Of a stretch of DNA of 64,000 nt, positions 11,126 to 23,446 are shown piece by piece. The stretch comes from Filosporella fistucella (Eukaryota; Ascomycota; Leotiomycetes; Helotiales). Where the stretch lies: the NCBI GenBank assembly GCA_030077755.1, contig JAQJZZ010000010.1:3038001-3102000 (forward strand), read 5' to 3'. Position numbers and translations under genes: made by a program. The first letter of the stretch is position 1. Each line of letters starts with the position of its first letter. The notes beneath the pieces were generated by a model. The model did no database searches. It saw only the letters and a list, made by a program, of their open reading frames with translations, and was not told the origin of the DNA.

Positions 11126-11769
11126 AAGTAAGGTTTTGTCTGCTGATAATTGAACAAACATCCAAGCATCGTTCCCGCTCAGCAACTACACCCAACCCAA
11201 TCAATCCACTTCAACCACACGCCAACCATCCTCCTTCCACCAACAGACCACCATCCCTTCAATTCTTCACCATTTATTTGCCTCTCCTACACAACCCTTC
11301 TGAACTAATTTCCGAAACAGAAGGTCTCAAGCCAAGCCAAGCGTCACTTGCGCGAGTACCGAGGGCCAAGCTTGGGAATGCCGAATAAGGCAGCTGAGTT
11401 GGGGTTAGGTACCTCGCTTAGACTTTTAGGGGTTTATATACCTCGCTAGGAGGGATCATCATCACAGGGCTTTGGAGGTTAAAAGATTAAAATACAGGGA
11501 GTAGAATGTCGAGATGAGATTCGTGGAGGGGAAAGGAGCATGTGGGAGAGAGGGGAAAGAGAGCTGCTAAGGAAGGTAGAGTGTGATAGTAGATTGGATC
11601 TAGATGGAGCACGCTACTTGCTTCGGAGAGTCACTAATATGGAAGGTATTTGTTTTTTTTTAAGATATAAGATATAACTCATCTCTTCTTTATCCTCACT
11701 CCGCTCACCACCAACCTCCACAACCAATATCACCCTTCCTTCCACAAAGCCCCAAATCTTTCACCCAAA
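11126..11769. other. Intergenic; promoter of carboxypeptidase gene
   Basis: About 640 bp. A poly-T run lies near 11650, followed by a GATATAAGATATAA repeat and a pyrimidine-rich leader directly before the ATG at 11770. No other feature seen. Confidence 0.5.
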
Positions 11770-13521
11770 ATGTTTCTCCCACTCCTCCTCCCCTTCCTCT
11801 CTGTCACAACAGCTCATGCAGCCCACCCCTCAGCACCCTATAATTCCGCACGCGCTCTCCGTATCCCCACCTCCTCTAACATCACCTCCCTACTCCAACT
11901 GCAAGAACTTATTTCTTCTCTCTCGCTACCAGTCTGGAAAGGTGTGCTTGATGGGAAAGTGATACAGGATAGTAATGTAGATATCGTTGTTCCCGCTGCG
12001 AAAGCAGCGACGTTTGATAAGAGGATTGGAGAGATGGGTATAGAAGTGACGGTTATGCATGAGGATTTGGGAAGGAGTATTGAGAGTGAAATGGATGGTT
12101 TTGGGACAAGTGGGGATGAGGAGAGGGGTATGTGCTTTGATTTCTTTTCTAACAATTGTTGCCTCTTCAGAAAGATTGAAAATCTCTTCTATACTATCAA
12201 GAAAGAAATATCAAAGCAGAATGTTTGTACAAAGACTAAAACCTCACAGTCGCAGCAACAGCAGCTAATCTAACCTGGTTTAATGCTTATCATCCATACA
12301 CAGAGCATCTCGCCTTCCTCTCTGATTTGCAGGCTCAGTATCCTGCTAATGCAGAGATAGTGACGGCCGGTAACTCCAATGCGGGCCGTCCGATTACAGG
12401 GATACATTTCTGGGGGGCAGCGGGGAAGGGAAAGAGTCCTGCGGTAGTGTTTCATGGGACTGTGCATGCTAGGGAGTGGATTACTACTATGGTAAGATTA
12501 CTTTCCTTTTCTCTCTCCATTACTATTCCATTCAAAGGGATTACTTTCATATCACTCCTTGACTTGACAAAAGGTCTAAGCTAATAACACACAAGACGAC
12601 AGAGTATCTAGCCTACGCTCTCCTCTCAAATCATACCACTAGCGCCGAGATCAAGAAGATTGTCGATAGATATGATTTCTATATCTTCCCGGTCGTGAAT
12701 CCAGATGGCTTTGTGTATACACAGACTACGGATAGACTGTGGAGGAAAAATAGACAGAGTGTGGGGACTAGTAGTTGTGTGGGGAGGGATATTAATAGAA
12801 ATTGGCCTTACCAGTGAGATATCTTTTTCTTTTCCTCTTTGAGATGGTAGGAATCGGGGGAGGGGAGAGAGAGGAAGAAGGCTGATTTGATCTAATGGGA
12901 TATAGATGGGCTGTTACAGGAGGAGCATCCACAAATCCTTGTGATGAAACTTTTAAAGGTAAGCTATCTCCTCTTCTAATTTTATTTGCCGCCGTTAGAA
13001 GATGAGATGGGAGGACGCGGAAAGCTAAACTATAATAATAGGTTTATCAGAAGGCGACGCAACAGAGAACATCGCGCTAAGAAATTATATCAATAAACTA
13101 GCTTCCACAACCGGTGTACAACTCTATATCGACATCCATTCCTACAGCCAACTATTCATGACCCGTTCGTCTCCCCCTCCCTCTTCACATCTCTAAACTA
13201 ACACACCCAGCCTACGGCTACACTTGCACCGTTCTCTCTCCCCAAAACAGCGTTCTCCAATCCCTTGCTCGTGGCGTGGTATCCGCTATTCGCTCCCTTT
13301 ACGGTACAGTATACGACTATGGACCTATTTGTACTACTATATATAAAGCTACAGGTAGTTCAGTGGATTATGTGAATGATGTAACGGGAGCGAAATATAC
13401 GTTTACGATTGAGTTGAGGGATACGGGGAGGAATGGATTTGTGCTGCCGAAAGAGGAGATATTGCCTACGGGAAGGGAGACGTGGGAGGGAATTAGGTGG
13501 TTGTTGGGGAATATGGGGTAG
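11770..13521 (+). CDS. Secreted zinc carboxypeptidase, M14A family
   Basis: Six exons: 11770-12127, 12250-12491, 12596-12813, 12906-12958, 13042-13164, 13211-13521; 434 residues, all junctions in frame. Signal peptide 1-17, propeptide (the part with VWKGVLDG and DNVDIVVP-like text, typical of procarboxypeptidase inhibitor domains), then the catalytic domain. Zinc ligands His192 and Glu195 lie in HAREW, the third ligand His323 in DIHSYSQ. The catalytic Glu399 lies in [26 protein letters not shown] and the ...SPQN... region also match the family. It removes C-terminal residues from extracellular peptides after propeptide cleavage. Specificity (A-type, hydrophobic) is likely but not proven. No breaks seen. 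Confidence 0.92.
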
Positions 13522-14279
13522 GTGGCTAGGAGGGGAGATTTGAGGGGAGTGGCTGGGTGGACGGATGGAGGTTGCGTTGATATTTTTTATTCGAAGAAAG
13601 ATGGACTTTTGTGTTTTTCTAGTACTCAGAAACCTATTGCGCTTGTGAGGTACTTTGCAAATAGTCAGGTATTGAAGTACGATTCTTGAAATTGGATTTG
13701 TTGATTGCTTCAAGTATTCTTACTAAATCAGTGCCTCTCTAAAATCATCTTCGTGCTACAATTCAGTATCTTGCTCTAAATTCTGCAAGGTTAAGTACCT
13801 GATATGAGACTCGTGCTGTGATAGGGTATCGTCCTCCAATCTGTAAGATATAATCACCTGATATGGAGTTTTGGGGGCGATCCAATATTTTACTCCCTTC
13901 GTCGCCGACCACAACACTTACTTTGGTTCTTGATCGCTCTGGACCTGGTCTTACCTGTAAGATCTCTGAGTAGTAGGGGTCGAGTTGGAGGGGCAAGCGG
14001 CCGCAGCATGTATGGTACAGTCGATATCCACATTCGTGGGGTCTAAAATTGTACAATTATGATTGGTGGCCTCGTGTCGGGATTAATGTAATAGTTGCAT
14101 GTACAGAGCTATGTGGAATCATTTCTCGTTAATGCAGATTAGAGGCACAGGTAGGAGGCACAAGCAGGTAGGTTCGTGGCTTGGGATATAGCAGCCTTGT
14201 GGCATCACTTATAAGTTGATGTTAATTACCGCTGGTTCTTTTCTTAGCTCCAGTTCCTACGATGGATAAATGAGTGAGA
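13522..14279. other. Intergenic with a tandem 60 bp repeat
   Basis: About 760 bp between two plus-strand genes. It contains an imperfect direct repeat (see separate entry). No supported gene. Confidence 0.5.
13751..13869. repeat. Imperfect tandem duplication, period 60 bp
   Basis: Two adjacent units (13751-13810 and 13811-13869) both begin TCGTGCT and share GTATC, CTC.A.ATCTG, AAG and ACCTGATATG at matching offsets. By eye roughly two thirds of positions agree, with a small indel in the middle. A diverged local duplication is the simplest reading. Confidence 0.55.
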
Positions 14280-15996
14280 ATGTTTACAGATACGCACATA
14301 ATCCGCTCGTTCCAGTATCTCAGTCCTATTTCGATAGCTTCTTTTTCAATATTTTCTGCTTCGATTCTTGCATTTATAGTTAGAAAATTGGTCCAGTGCC
14401 GCAAAGACCGACAGTTCGCCTTACTTTACGGCTGTCTTCCACCACCACATGCGAATCCCTATGACTTCCTTGGTCTCCGAAAGATGGTTCGCTCTACCAT
14501 CAGCTTTATCAATCAAGAAGCTTTAGTCTCCACTGCCCAGTTGCACACAGATCTCGGCGATACTTACTCCACCAGAGTATTGAGTTCGAACGTAATCTTC
14601 ACCAGTAATCCTGAAAACATCAGACGTATCCTCGTTACTCGTTTTTCCGATTTTGAAAGTGGTCCGATAAGAGCTCATCTTTTTCGACCTTTGACGGAAC
14701 ATGGAATTTTCACCGTCGATGGTCCGGAATGGAAGGTCAAACGACATCTGTACAGAAATCATGCGCAGTTTTCGAACCTCCGCATTATTACTGATGTAGA
14801 AATGCTAGAGACTCATATCCAAGACCTATTTCAGCATATACCGTCATCTAGTCCTTTCAATTTGCATGGGTTGTTTGGGGCGATGATGTTGGATGTCACT
14901 GCAGAATTTGTACTGGGAAGCTCCACCAACTCACTTACTAGTACGCAGTCAGAGGAAACTAAAGAGTTTGCAAAAGCTCTCATTGATGTGCAGCAGCGCA
15001 TTGCCAATGGTGGATTCCTAGGCCCAGCTGGCGTGTTAATGAAGAAGGCTCCACTGCTGGAAGAGTGCGCAATCGTTCATCGATATGTGGAAAAGCATAT
15101 CGATATTGTCCTCGCGCGGCCTGTTACCACAGATGGTGGAAATATACCGGATCAACCACAGCGATATACAATGCTGGAATCTTTATCAAGACATACAAGA
15201 GATAGATTGGAGCTCAGAGACTCGGCAACGACTATCCTGATCGCGGGTGTGGAGACCATGACAAGTCTTTTATCTTCAGTGTTCTTCCTCTTGTCTCGAA
15301 ATCAGGTTATTTTCCATAAACTTAGGAATAGCATTTTGGAGCCGGTAGGACACAGACCTCCAAGCTTTTCAGATCTCAAGAAGTTCCCCTATCTGCGATG
15401 CGTGATCAATGAAGGTTTGTCAGCCATTAGAACTTAGATCTCCATTCTTCAAATCTAGGACGTACTAATTTGCATCTTCCTCAAGCACTACGCCTCTATC
15501 CTCCCGTCGCAATCAATGCACGTATGGCAGTCTCATCTTCCATCCTCCCTACAGGAGGCGGGCTCAATGGCAAGTCTCCTATCCACATCGGCAAAGGACA
15601 GAAGGTGATTTTCTCATCCTTTGCAACACATCGTTCAACCACAGTCTGGGGTCCCGACGCTCTAGACTTCAAACCCGAAAGATGGGAGAAAGGAGACGAG
15701 AGTATGTTAGGCTTAGGAGGCGGATATTTCCCTTTCCTCCTTGGACCTAGATCTTGTCCTGGACGTAAGTTACTCGACCCTTAGAGAACGTTGAACATGG
15801 TCATTGACAAGCTGACTTATTGATAGAACAATATGCTCTGCTTGAGGCAACATATTTCATTGTTAGAATCATGCAAGAATTTAAGAGTATCAAGAGTCGT
15901 GACGACAGACCTTGGAAGGAGCACATGGGCCTGAATTTGAGGAACGAGAATGGATGCTGGGTGGAGCTCGTTAGAGACGAGGAGAACGAATCTTGA
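14280..15996 (+). CDS. Cytochrome P450, microsomal, CYP52-clan-like
   Basis: Three exons: 14280-15414, 15486-15764, 15827-15996; 527 residues. The ATG at 14280 is preferred; the in-frame GTG at 14274 is not a normal start. An N-terminal membrane helix (about SIASFSIFSASILAFIV) precedes the catalytic domain. I-helix AGVETM matches the A/G-G-x-D/E-T motif, the K-helix ExxR is E378-R381 (EALRLYP), and the heme loop FLLGPRSCPG carries ligand Cys469, followed by QQYALLEATY. The overall pattern (DF.P.RW, LGGGYFPFLLGPRSCPG) resembles CYP52/CYP63-like enzymes that hydroxylate alkanes or fatty acids; substrate unknown. All motifs intact, introns GT..AG. Confidence 0.9.
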
Positions 15997-16841
15997 TAGG
16001 GAATATGATAGACTTCACAATTAGAAGACTTTAGAATTAGCAGCCTAATAAAATATAGTTTCACAAGATGGAGCCTATCTACTCGATATCAGGAATGTGG
16101 TGGCCTGCTGGTTGCCTGCGATCTTAAGTATCCCGGTAAGGGGAAGAAGGCCAGTGTCTCGGAACCGAGCGCTTATATACATTTTATCAAGAGGATATCA
16201 TCACGAGGAAAGGTGGAACAGTCGAGTATAGCGGGCTATACATTTGACCAGAATTTATTGATAGAGAAATGGGATTACATCGAGATATTTACATGCTGCT
16301 TAGCTGGAGTTTTCATACATATATAGTGATAAGAACCATTTCCGAAATTTCCTTAAGAGCCCCAAAAATGCCACGCGACATCTTCCTCATCTCTGTCTTA
16401 TCCACTTTGATTCTTTAGGCTTACTCTATTACATATCTCGTGACCAAATTTCTAGATGTGAAAGGGGTGATTACTTCATATTGACGTCTTTTCCCCATCA
16501 TATTCCTCGCTTATCTTCCCGGTTGCTCCCCCCTTTCCCCTTTTCGTCTCATAAGTTCGCTAGTCGAGCACCGGAGAGTAACCCTTACCCCACAAAGTCT
16601 TCAGCCTTATCAGATAAATTGAGACTAGAATTCATGAAGAACCATTGAATGGTGTCATGACGGGGATCTAGAACAATGTGCGCTTGACATTGAGTTAGTG
16701 TCTGGGCAGAGACACTAAGAATTATTGTCAAATTCTATTTCTGCAGTCGTGTTCCCCTCATCAAATAATCCGCTTTCTTCTCTGTACCACAGAGAATTTC
16801 CCGTATCAACAGTCCCCTCTTGCTCTCTCAATCATACCACA
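15997..16841. other. Intergenic
   Basis: About 850 bp between plus-strand genes. AT-rich; nothing further recognised. Confidence 0.5.
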
Positions 16842-18842
16842 ATGGCTTTTCTCTTTAGTACCATTGGTGCCGCTAACACGCAATCCTCTTCAAATGGCCA
16901 TGAGCTGGAAGACCTGCCACGGCATTCTACAGTAGAAGAATTGGAGAGACGAAATGGATTCGCACAGTCTTATCACCGTGATCTGGGTGAGAGAATATTT
17001 GAAGATATCAGAAATGGAAAGTAAGTGCTACTTTCTTATGCCACAAATTCAACCCTAGCTGACACGTCATTGAGCTACGAGTGCTCGATCTGTCTTGAAG
17101 CCATTACCGCCCCTCTTAACGATGATGATTCAAGATTACCTTGCCAACTCTGGGCATGTTCTTCCTGCCATCACGCTTTCCACTTCACATGTATGCGCAC
17201 CTGGAGCGAAACAAGACACTACTCACGCCCGTCATTGCTAACTATTTTCAACCCGGTCGTATGGAAATGCGCAAGCTGCTCTACTGAGCATGACGCTGCG
17301 GAATCGGCTCGCTGCTGGTGCCATAGAGAGAGTTTCTTCATATCGGAAGCAGAAAAGCCAAACTCATGTGGTGGTATTTGCCGGAAGAGGAGTACTTGTA
17401 GGCATGGTATAGATCGAGCATGTCAGAAAAACTGTCATCCTGGACCTTGTAAAATCCTTTGTCCTTCCCACTGTCGAAGTTCGCCTGGTAATAAACTCGA
17501 AAAGACGCCGGGTCGCTGGAAGAGATTTTGTGACAGGGTGAAGCAGGTACCATCTCATACCTTTTCTCGTATCTTTTGGACTTTCTGTTTATTTGCTCTG
17601 ACATATACTGCTATGATGGTATGGATTGTATACCACATCAGATGGGCGATTATGCCTTGGAAGTACCCAGAATTCGCAAGCAAGAAAACCTTTTATTCAA
17701 CAGGGGAGATTTTTGGAGTCATATTCATTGCCCTCCCTTTTTGGCTATTAGGTATTGGCATTCCCCTCGTTGGGCTTGTTGATTTGTTGGGAGGCTTCTT
17801 TACTCGGGTATTTAATCTCAACTCAGAGAATCTTGGTTTGGGAAAGAGCTACGTCAAGCTGTTTGGAGGTTTGTTTCTTTTTCTGACAGGGCTTGGTATC
17901 TTTTTGCTTCCCCTTGTTGCGTAAGGAGTGCCTCGTATCAATGTTCAAGTCTCCGGTTAACGATGTTTAGGTTTGCAGGAGGTCCTTCGCACTTTTGGTA
18001 TGAACAGATGAAGAATTCATGTGCTGGCCTCGATAGCCGAGTGAGAATTACTGCCAGTAAGTTTCATTGTTGGCTACCCGCAAGCGAACTATTCTATCGC
18101 ATGTAGGATTCCCGAAGATGCTACTAACGCTTTCCTAGCTTCCGTCTTCGACATCCGGAGTGTCGCTGCACATATTCCTTCCCATCGTTTCTACTTGGCT
18201 CAAAACTTCTACCCTCAGATGCACAGCAATGCAACTTATCAGGATTTTTACCGGTTTTCTGGTAGCACAGAATGGACTCCTCAGATTGCTGTAGACATCG
18301 ATACCCATAATAAACACTGGAGACTTGTGCATCTCGACGTTCCCGATATGGCCAACCAATGGCTTGCGTACAATTCGACCCAGAGAGAAAATCTTCACTT
18401 GAAGAGCCTACCTGAGTTCAGTGCCGTCAACGAAAATGTCGTTCTAAACGGCACTTTCACTCGAGTCAATCGTGAGCATCCTCATATGGAGATCTTAGGA
18501 ATGGGCATGCATATTCAAAATATGCATCAGATTCTCTATGGCTGTGAAGAGCAGGAGCCTTTCCTTCGCATTTTCAACACGTATGGATTGAATCAATCTG
18601 GTATTGATGATATCCTACGCAGAGACTGGACTCCGAAACGGGATGATAGAATCGTGATGCGAGCAGCAGGTTTTGGACATGGTAGACCAGAAACGGGAGA
18701 GATCGATATATGCATCCGGGATGGAGATAGAACTAGGGAGGAGAAGAAAGGTATTTCTGACATGGATTTGGTGCCATTGGCAATTATTCAGGCATTGAGA
18801 AAGGAGGCTAGACGTCTTGGTATCCACGAACAGTACTGCTGA
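16842..18842 (+). CDS. Membrane-anchored RING / NF-X1-type zinc finger protein with lumenal domain
   Basis: Four exons: 16842-17020, 17075-17920, 17971-18056, 18139-18842; 604 residues. Starts at ATG 16842; upstream in-frame codons lack an ATG near a leader. RING-like cluster from Cys63 (CSICLE...CSSCHHAFHFTC...WKCASC, about 63-130), then an NF-X1-type zinc finger (CRHGIDRACQKNCHPGPCKILCP would exceed the quoting limit; residues about 162-190, C-H-P-G-P-C core). Three predicted membrane helices follow at about 226-248, 271-299 and 322-343. The last 260 residues form a soluble, probably lumenal or extracellular domain with several N-x-S/T sites. NF-X1 RING proteins act as E3 ubiquitin ligases or RNA/DNA-binding regulators, so a membrane-bound E3 role is inferred. 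The membrane plus C-terminal part is not one I recognise. Confidence 0.75.
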
Positions 18843-18985
18843 AAGAACAGTTCTGCAGAATATATTTGGATGGTATTACCGCCTCACTGATTTTTATCAT
18901 AAAATTGTTATACTCAAGACTCTACACAAGACTGTTGAAATATTCCAAAGTCAATCCACGTTCAAAGAATATTCCCCTCCCATAT

Positions 18986-20012
18986 CTAGCTGCCAAACTC
19001 TAAAGCTTTCTCGAAAGCACTAGCCGTGTGATCCCAGACTTTCTCGGCCCATCCCTCCTGTACGAGACCATCCAAGAATGAATTCGCAGCGGCCTTTTCA
19101 CAATTATCAACAACTCTCAGCGCTTCGCCCGAGCCGAAGTCGCTCGAAGTTAGGATATATGCCTGCTTGGCACCACAATCAAAAGGAGACCATCCAAACA
19201 TCCACTGAATATTTCCTACAAATTTTCCAAAGAAGGAAACAAACGCTTTGCCTAGTAGACTAAAAGATTCCGGGGCAGCGATACGCAAGAAAATATTTGT
19301 CGCTACCAATCCAGGAAAAGAGTGGATAAAGGTGATATTCTTGTCATTTTGGGCCAGATATTCAAAACCCAATGACACCAAAGTGGTGATCTGGTCCATT
19401 GCTCCCCTATGACCGAAGTTTTCTGGAGTTTGAAGTCCGAGATCCGTAGTATTCAGGGCTTTCTCTTGACCGGCCGCCAGGACGCTGAGAACTCGTGGAT
19501 GAGGGGAGTTTCTGAGGAGGGGCAGGAGGTTGGTGGTGAGGCGCATGCGGCAGTAGAATGAAATGGCGAAGCTTATGTCCAAGCCTTCCTTTGTTTCTGT
19601 AGATCATAAGTGGATTATTCTAGAAAAGCATTGCTGCAATGAACTTACGTTGTGCAACACTCAACGGGATACTTCCTGGACTCATATAAAGCAAATCCAC
19701 TTTCTTCTCAGCCGTGGAGATGACTTGGCATACTCTATCGATGTCGGATATTAAAGACACATCAGCCTCGAAGAACACAATTTTCAGACTTTTATTCAGA
19801 GCTTCGAGCTTTGATCGCTGTTCCGCGAATCTTGCTTCAGATCTACCCAGAATATAGAAAGTTGAATGTTTCACCATGGAAGCCAGTCTCTCAACTGTGC
19901 CAGCTCCAATACCACTTGTAGCCCCTGCAAAGACGCATATCAATCCAGTGTTTTGCTCATCTGTAGCTGCGAACTTAGAATTTGCTGCGAGGATTTCCTG
20001 GAATTTGGGCAT
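18986..20012 (-). CDS. Atypical short-chain dehydrogenase/reductase
   Basis: Two exons: 20012-19649 and 19596-18986; 324 residues. The start MPKFQEIL at 20012 leads directly into a Rossmann fold: GATSGIG glycine motif near residue 30, GRSEAR, then an acidic-to-valine ADVSL segment. The usual NNAG is replaced by a MSPG-like stretch. The splice joins ...AQR to QTKEGLDISFAISFYCRMRL. The standard Tyr-x3-Lys pair is not visible where expected; the YCRMRLTTNLLPLL segment resembles a fungal SDR subgroup with YYSRMRF there. Probably NAD(P)-binding; catalysis uncertain. It is transcribed divergently from the P450 at 21234, 1.2 kb away. Confidence 0.8.
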
Positions 20013-21233
20013 TGTGTGCAGAGATGCAAGGCAAATCAATTGATAAAATTCGAGATTCAGAGATTGATGATTAAAAGATGAGAAAAGGAAACAGTCATTC
20101 TTATACCAAAAAATTAAATCTAAATTGTCCACTCCAATCCATATCGGCGTGTACAAATCGAGAAGATCAATCGCTGCTTTTATTTAGCAATTGAGGCTGC
20201 AGCAACAGTGGCTTTCAGAATATGGCTTTCATTGGTGCAAGTAACGATTGAAGTCGCTTGATTGCTGCAGCTTGATGTTTTCGCTGATAAAATCCGGAGT
20301 TTAAAGCCGCGAGGTACAGCAAGGCGCTGCCGCTTTAAAAGTGGTACTAGAAGCTGGACCATCTTAAAAGTTGCAATTTTGATGTTATACTCTAGGTGGG
20401 AATCTGGATTTAATAACAGACTCTCAGTTGAGATCTGTTTCAACTTGGTGAGTATTAGTCTGCTCCAAACGTTATGCTCGAGTCGGCAGCAAGTCAATGT
20501 TGCATCGTGCAAGTCAGAGCTATCCTATGCCGTCTTAAGGCAGTGCCAAAAATATAATTAAAAACAACAACATCCGGAGGCTCTTCATATCGGACCGTAA
20601 TTCAAGTCTATCTAGTGCTCAATGTTGTGACTTCGTGGAATAAAATTGCTGGGAAGTGGAAGGGCAGCTGCATGGTCACATGATTCAACCACATCAGCAT
20701 CAAACGTCACGAAACCTCACTTGACTTCAACCAGTGGATACAAGAATTGCTCGGACTCGCTTTCCAACTTGTTGGTAATATAATGCTTACTTTGGGGGCG
20801 CCAATTTCCGCCCTTACGCTCGAAGCGCTCTTCGACTGTTGGTCAACCGTTTCCGAACAGCACTTACCCCTCCCCCTTTTTGGCTTCGCTTATTTCGCAT
20901 TCGTGTTTCTGTTGGTTTGAATGTACGAAGCTCAATAAAGGAAGTTGGTGCTTACTTTCCGATCCTGATTAATTATGTAGTGCTGATGAACATCGAAGAA
21001 ATTTATATACAATGCGGTGTAACCCCTTGCCGTGGTACTCGTTCCCCCCTTGGTTGCACTGGAATGTTGGTATTACCAGCAAACATGTATATAATCGACG
21101 ATGAAACAGTATTTGTACAACTTCGATTCTGCAGAGGAACAAATTGAATAACGGTGGAGTTTCGCCCTTGGTTTTCTATACCCGACTCACCTCTCACTTT
21201 TTCAAACGTCCATATTTTCCGCCAACAAGAATC
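20013..21233. other. Intergenic; divergent promoter of SDR and P450
   Basis: About 1.2 kb between SDR (minus) and P450 (plus). No supported ORF. A shared regulatory region is possible but no specific site was identified with confidence. Confidence 0.5.
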
Positions 21234-23199
21234 ATGTCTCGATCGACACTTGAACGTCCAACCGCCAACATGATCGACATGGTAACGACAGACAGCCATT
21301 TAGTTACCAGAATCCTCTTCCTCGCTATCGCATATTGGGTTATCTCCAGCATCTATCATGTCGTCTACAATCTCTACTTTCACCCGCTCTCTCACGTTCC
21401 CGGCCCACGACTAGCAGCAGCCACTTATCTGTATCAAACCTATCATGGATTCGTGGGTGGAAGCAAATATTATATCAGAATCGCGGAAATGCACGAGATC
21501 TACGGCATGGAATCTCTCAGATGTCTCCTGACTTTCTGCTAATCATGTCTAGGTCCGGTAGTACGCATCACCCCCGATGAAGTCCATCTTAGCGATCCCT
21601 CCAACTACGAGAAAATATATTTCGTAGGCAGCAAGTACCCGAAATCTAAATTCTATGATTGTTTCGGTATCCCTCACTCTACCTTCGCCACTAAAGAACA
21701 TGACATGCATCGAATGCGCCGAAGCGCACTTAACCCTTTTTTCTCCCGCAAAATGGTTCTGCAGCTTGAAAACTTAGTTCAAGATAAGGTATCAAAACTT
21801 TGTGAGATTGCTTCCAGATCATTCAAGGAAGGAAAGAAACTAGACTTGCATCATGCTTTTAGAGCTATCTCTATTGACGTTGCTACTGATTATGCATTTG
21901 CGGATTGCTATAACTTTCTTGATAGGGAGGATCTTGGTGTTAAATTCTTTGAGTTGGTACAAGAACGAGGACCTATGATGTGGTTCTTCATGCAATGGCC
22001 AGGTTTGTTGACTGTCGCCATGGGACTGCCGAAGTGGTTGGCAAGTAGGATGGCAGCACATATTGCGCAGACGTTGGCTGTTGCTGAGGCAAGTCTTCCT
22101 CTCTCCCCATCACTAATCTTGTCACTAATTTAATCTAGCATGCTAGAAAACAGTGTCAAGATGTGAAAGATGCAATGGATGCTGGACAGTTTGCTGAACG
22201 GCCTACAATCTTCCAAGCTCTGCTTGACCCTGAAGGTAATCATGAGGACTACATTGTCCCGACCGTCGACCAATTGAAAGATGAAGCGTCGAGCACTCTG
22301 ATAGCCGCGGCGGTAAGTAACGAGTTTCCAAGAACCCGTCCCTGTTATGGCCCTCTACCGGAGTACTTACTCCAGAGCAAGTACACCCGAGACATACTTA
22401 TCTACTCATTAAAATAGACACTTACAGTAAACTGACTCCAACCTTTTGGCTTACTTAGGATACTACGGGGAACGCTCTCACAGCGGCGGCATATCATGTC
22501 ATGACCAATCCCACGATCTGGGGGACGTTAAAGAAGGAATTGGAAAAGGCGTATCCTGATCCAAACACTGAATTGAGGTTCATGGAGTTAGAAAAGCTGC
22601 CATACTTAGTAAATGTACCTTGTTGTGCCCCGAATGAACAAGTCTACTAACATGAGCAGACTGCTGTAATCAAGGAGGGACTAAGGTGAGTCACCCATCT
22701 ATGAAGTTGCATGTAGAGAAAGTGAATATAGCTAATGAGTCCAGACTCTCTTTCGGTGTAACAGGTCGCCTCGCAAGAGAAGTCCCCTCTCCAGGTGCAA
22801 CATTCAACGACATCACCATTCCAGCCTGCTGTAATGTTTCAATGTCAACATGGACAATGCATCACAACACCGAATACTTTCCTAACCCAGATAAGTTCGA
22901 TCCAAATCGATGGATGGATCCAAAGGAATCTCGAAGATTGGACAAGGCTTTTGTTCCTTTCAGTAAGGGTACAAGAGGTTGTGTAGGGATGCCGTAAGTT
23001 TTCAGATTTCAACCATGCTGGTAATACTGACTGGGGTAGATTGGCATGGTGTGAGCTTTATCTCACGATTGGGACATTCTTCCGTCGCTTTGAGAATATA
23101 AAGTGTAATGAACTCCGAGAGGAAGATCTGGAACTGGAGGATTACTTTGCGTCTTATCACCCACTGTCGGCTAGGAAGCTGACAGTCACAAAAATTTGA
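21234..23199 (+). CDS. Cytochrome P450 with two GC-AG introns
   Basis: Seven exons: 21234-21504, 21553-22088, 22139-22312, 22459-22608, 22660-22685, 22745-22993, 23040-23199; 521 residues. N-terminal membrane helix (about LVTRILFLAIAYWVISSIYHVVY) then HPLSHVPGPRLAA proline hinge. I-helix AAADTT (Asp328-Thr330), ExxR E383-R386, heme loop FSKGTRGCVGM with Cys465. Intron 1 (21505-21552) starts GC at G|GCATGG, with a TGCTAATC branch and TAG end; intron 2 (22089-22138) starts at the canonical AG|GCAAGT. Both restore conserved text (YGPVVRITPDEVH; AEHARKQ). Exon 5 is only 26 nt. The pattern resembles trichodiene-oxygenase-like P450s of secondary metabolism; substrate unknown. Alternative GT donors do not give an open, family-like protein. 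Confidence 0.88.
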
Positions 23200-23446
23200 T
23201 GTGTTAAGGATGGAACATTGCCCCACGCCATACTTGGCAGCTTTTTTGTATTGTTTTGTTAGTACTTGAGCATTGATTTTTGAACACTTCGATTATTTTG
23301 CAGCCTTCAAGCAGAAACTCAGGCGTTGATATTAGAAATTTATGAGTACATGACTTGGGGTTCTTCCATATGTATCCTGTGAATCTAGATCCGCATGTCT
23401 ATATCCCACTGCATTTCCTACCAGATCTCCATCAAAGTAAATTCCC

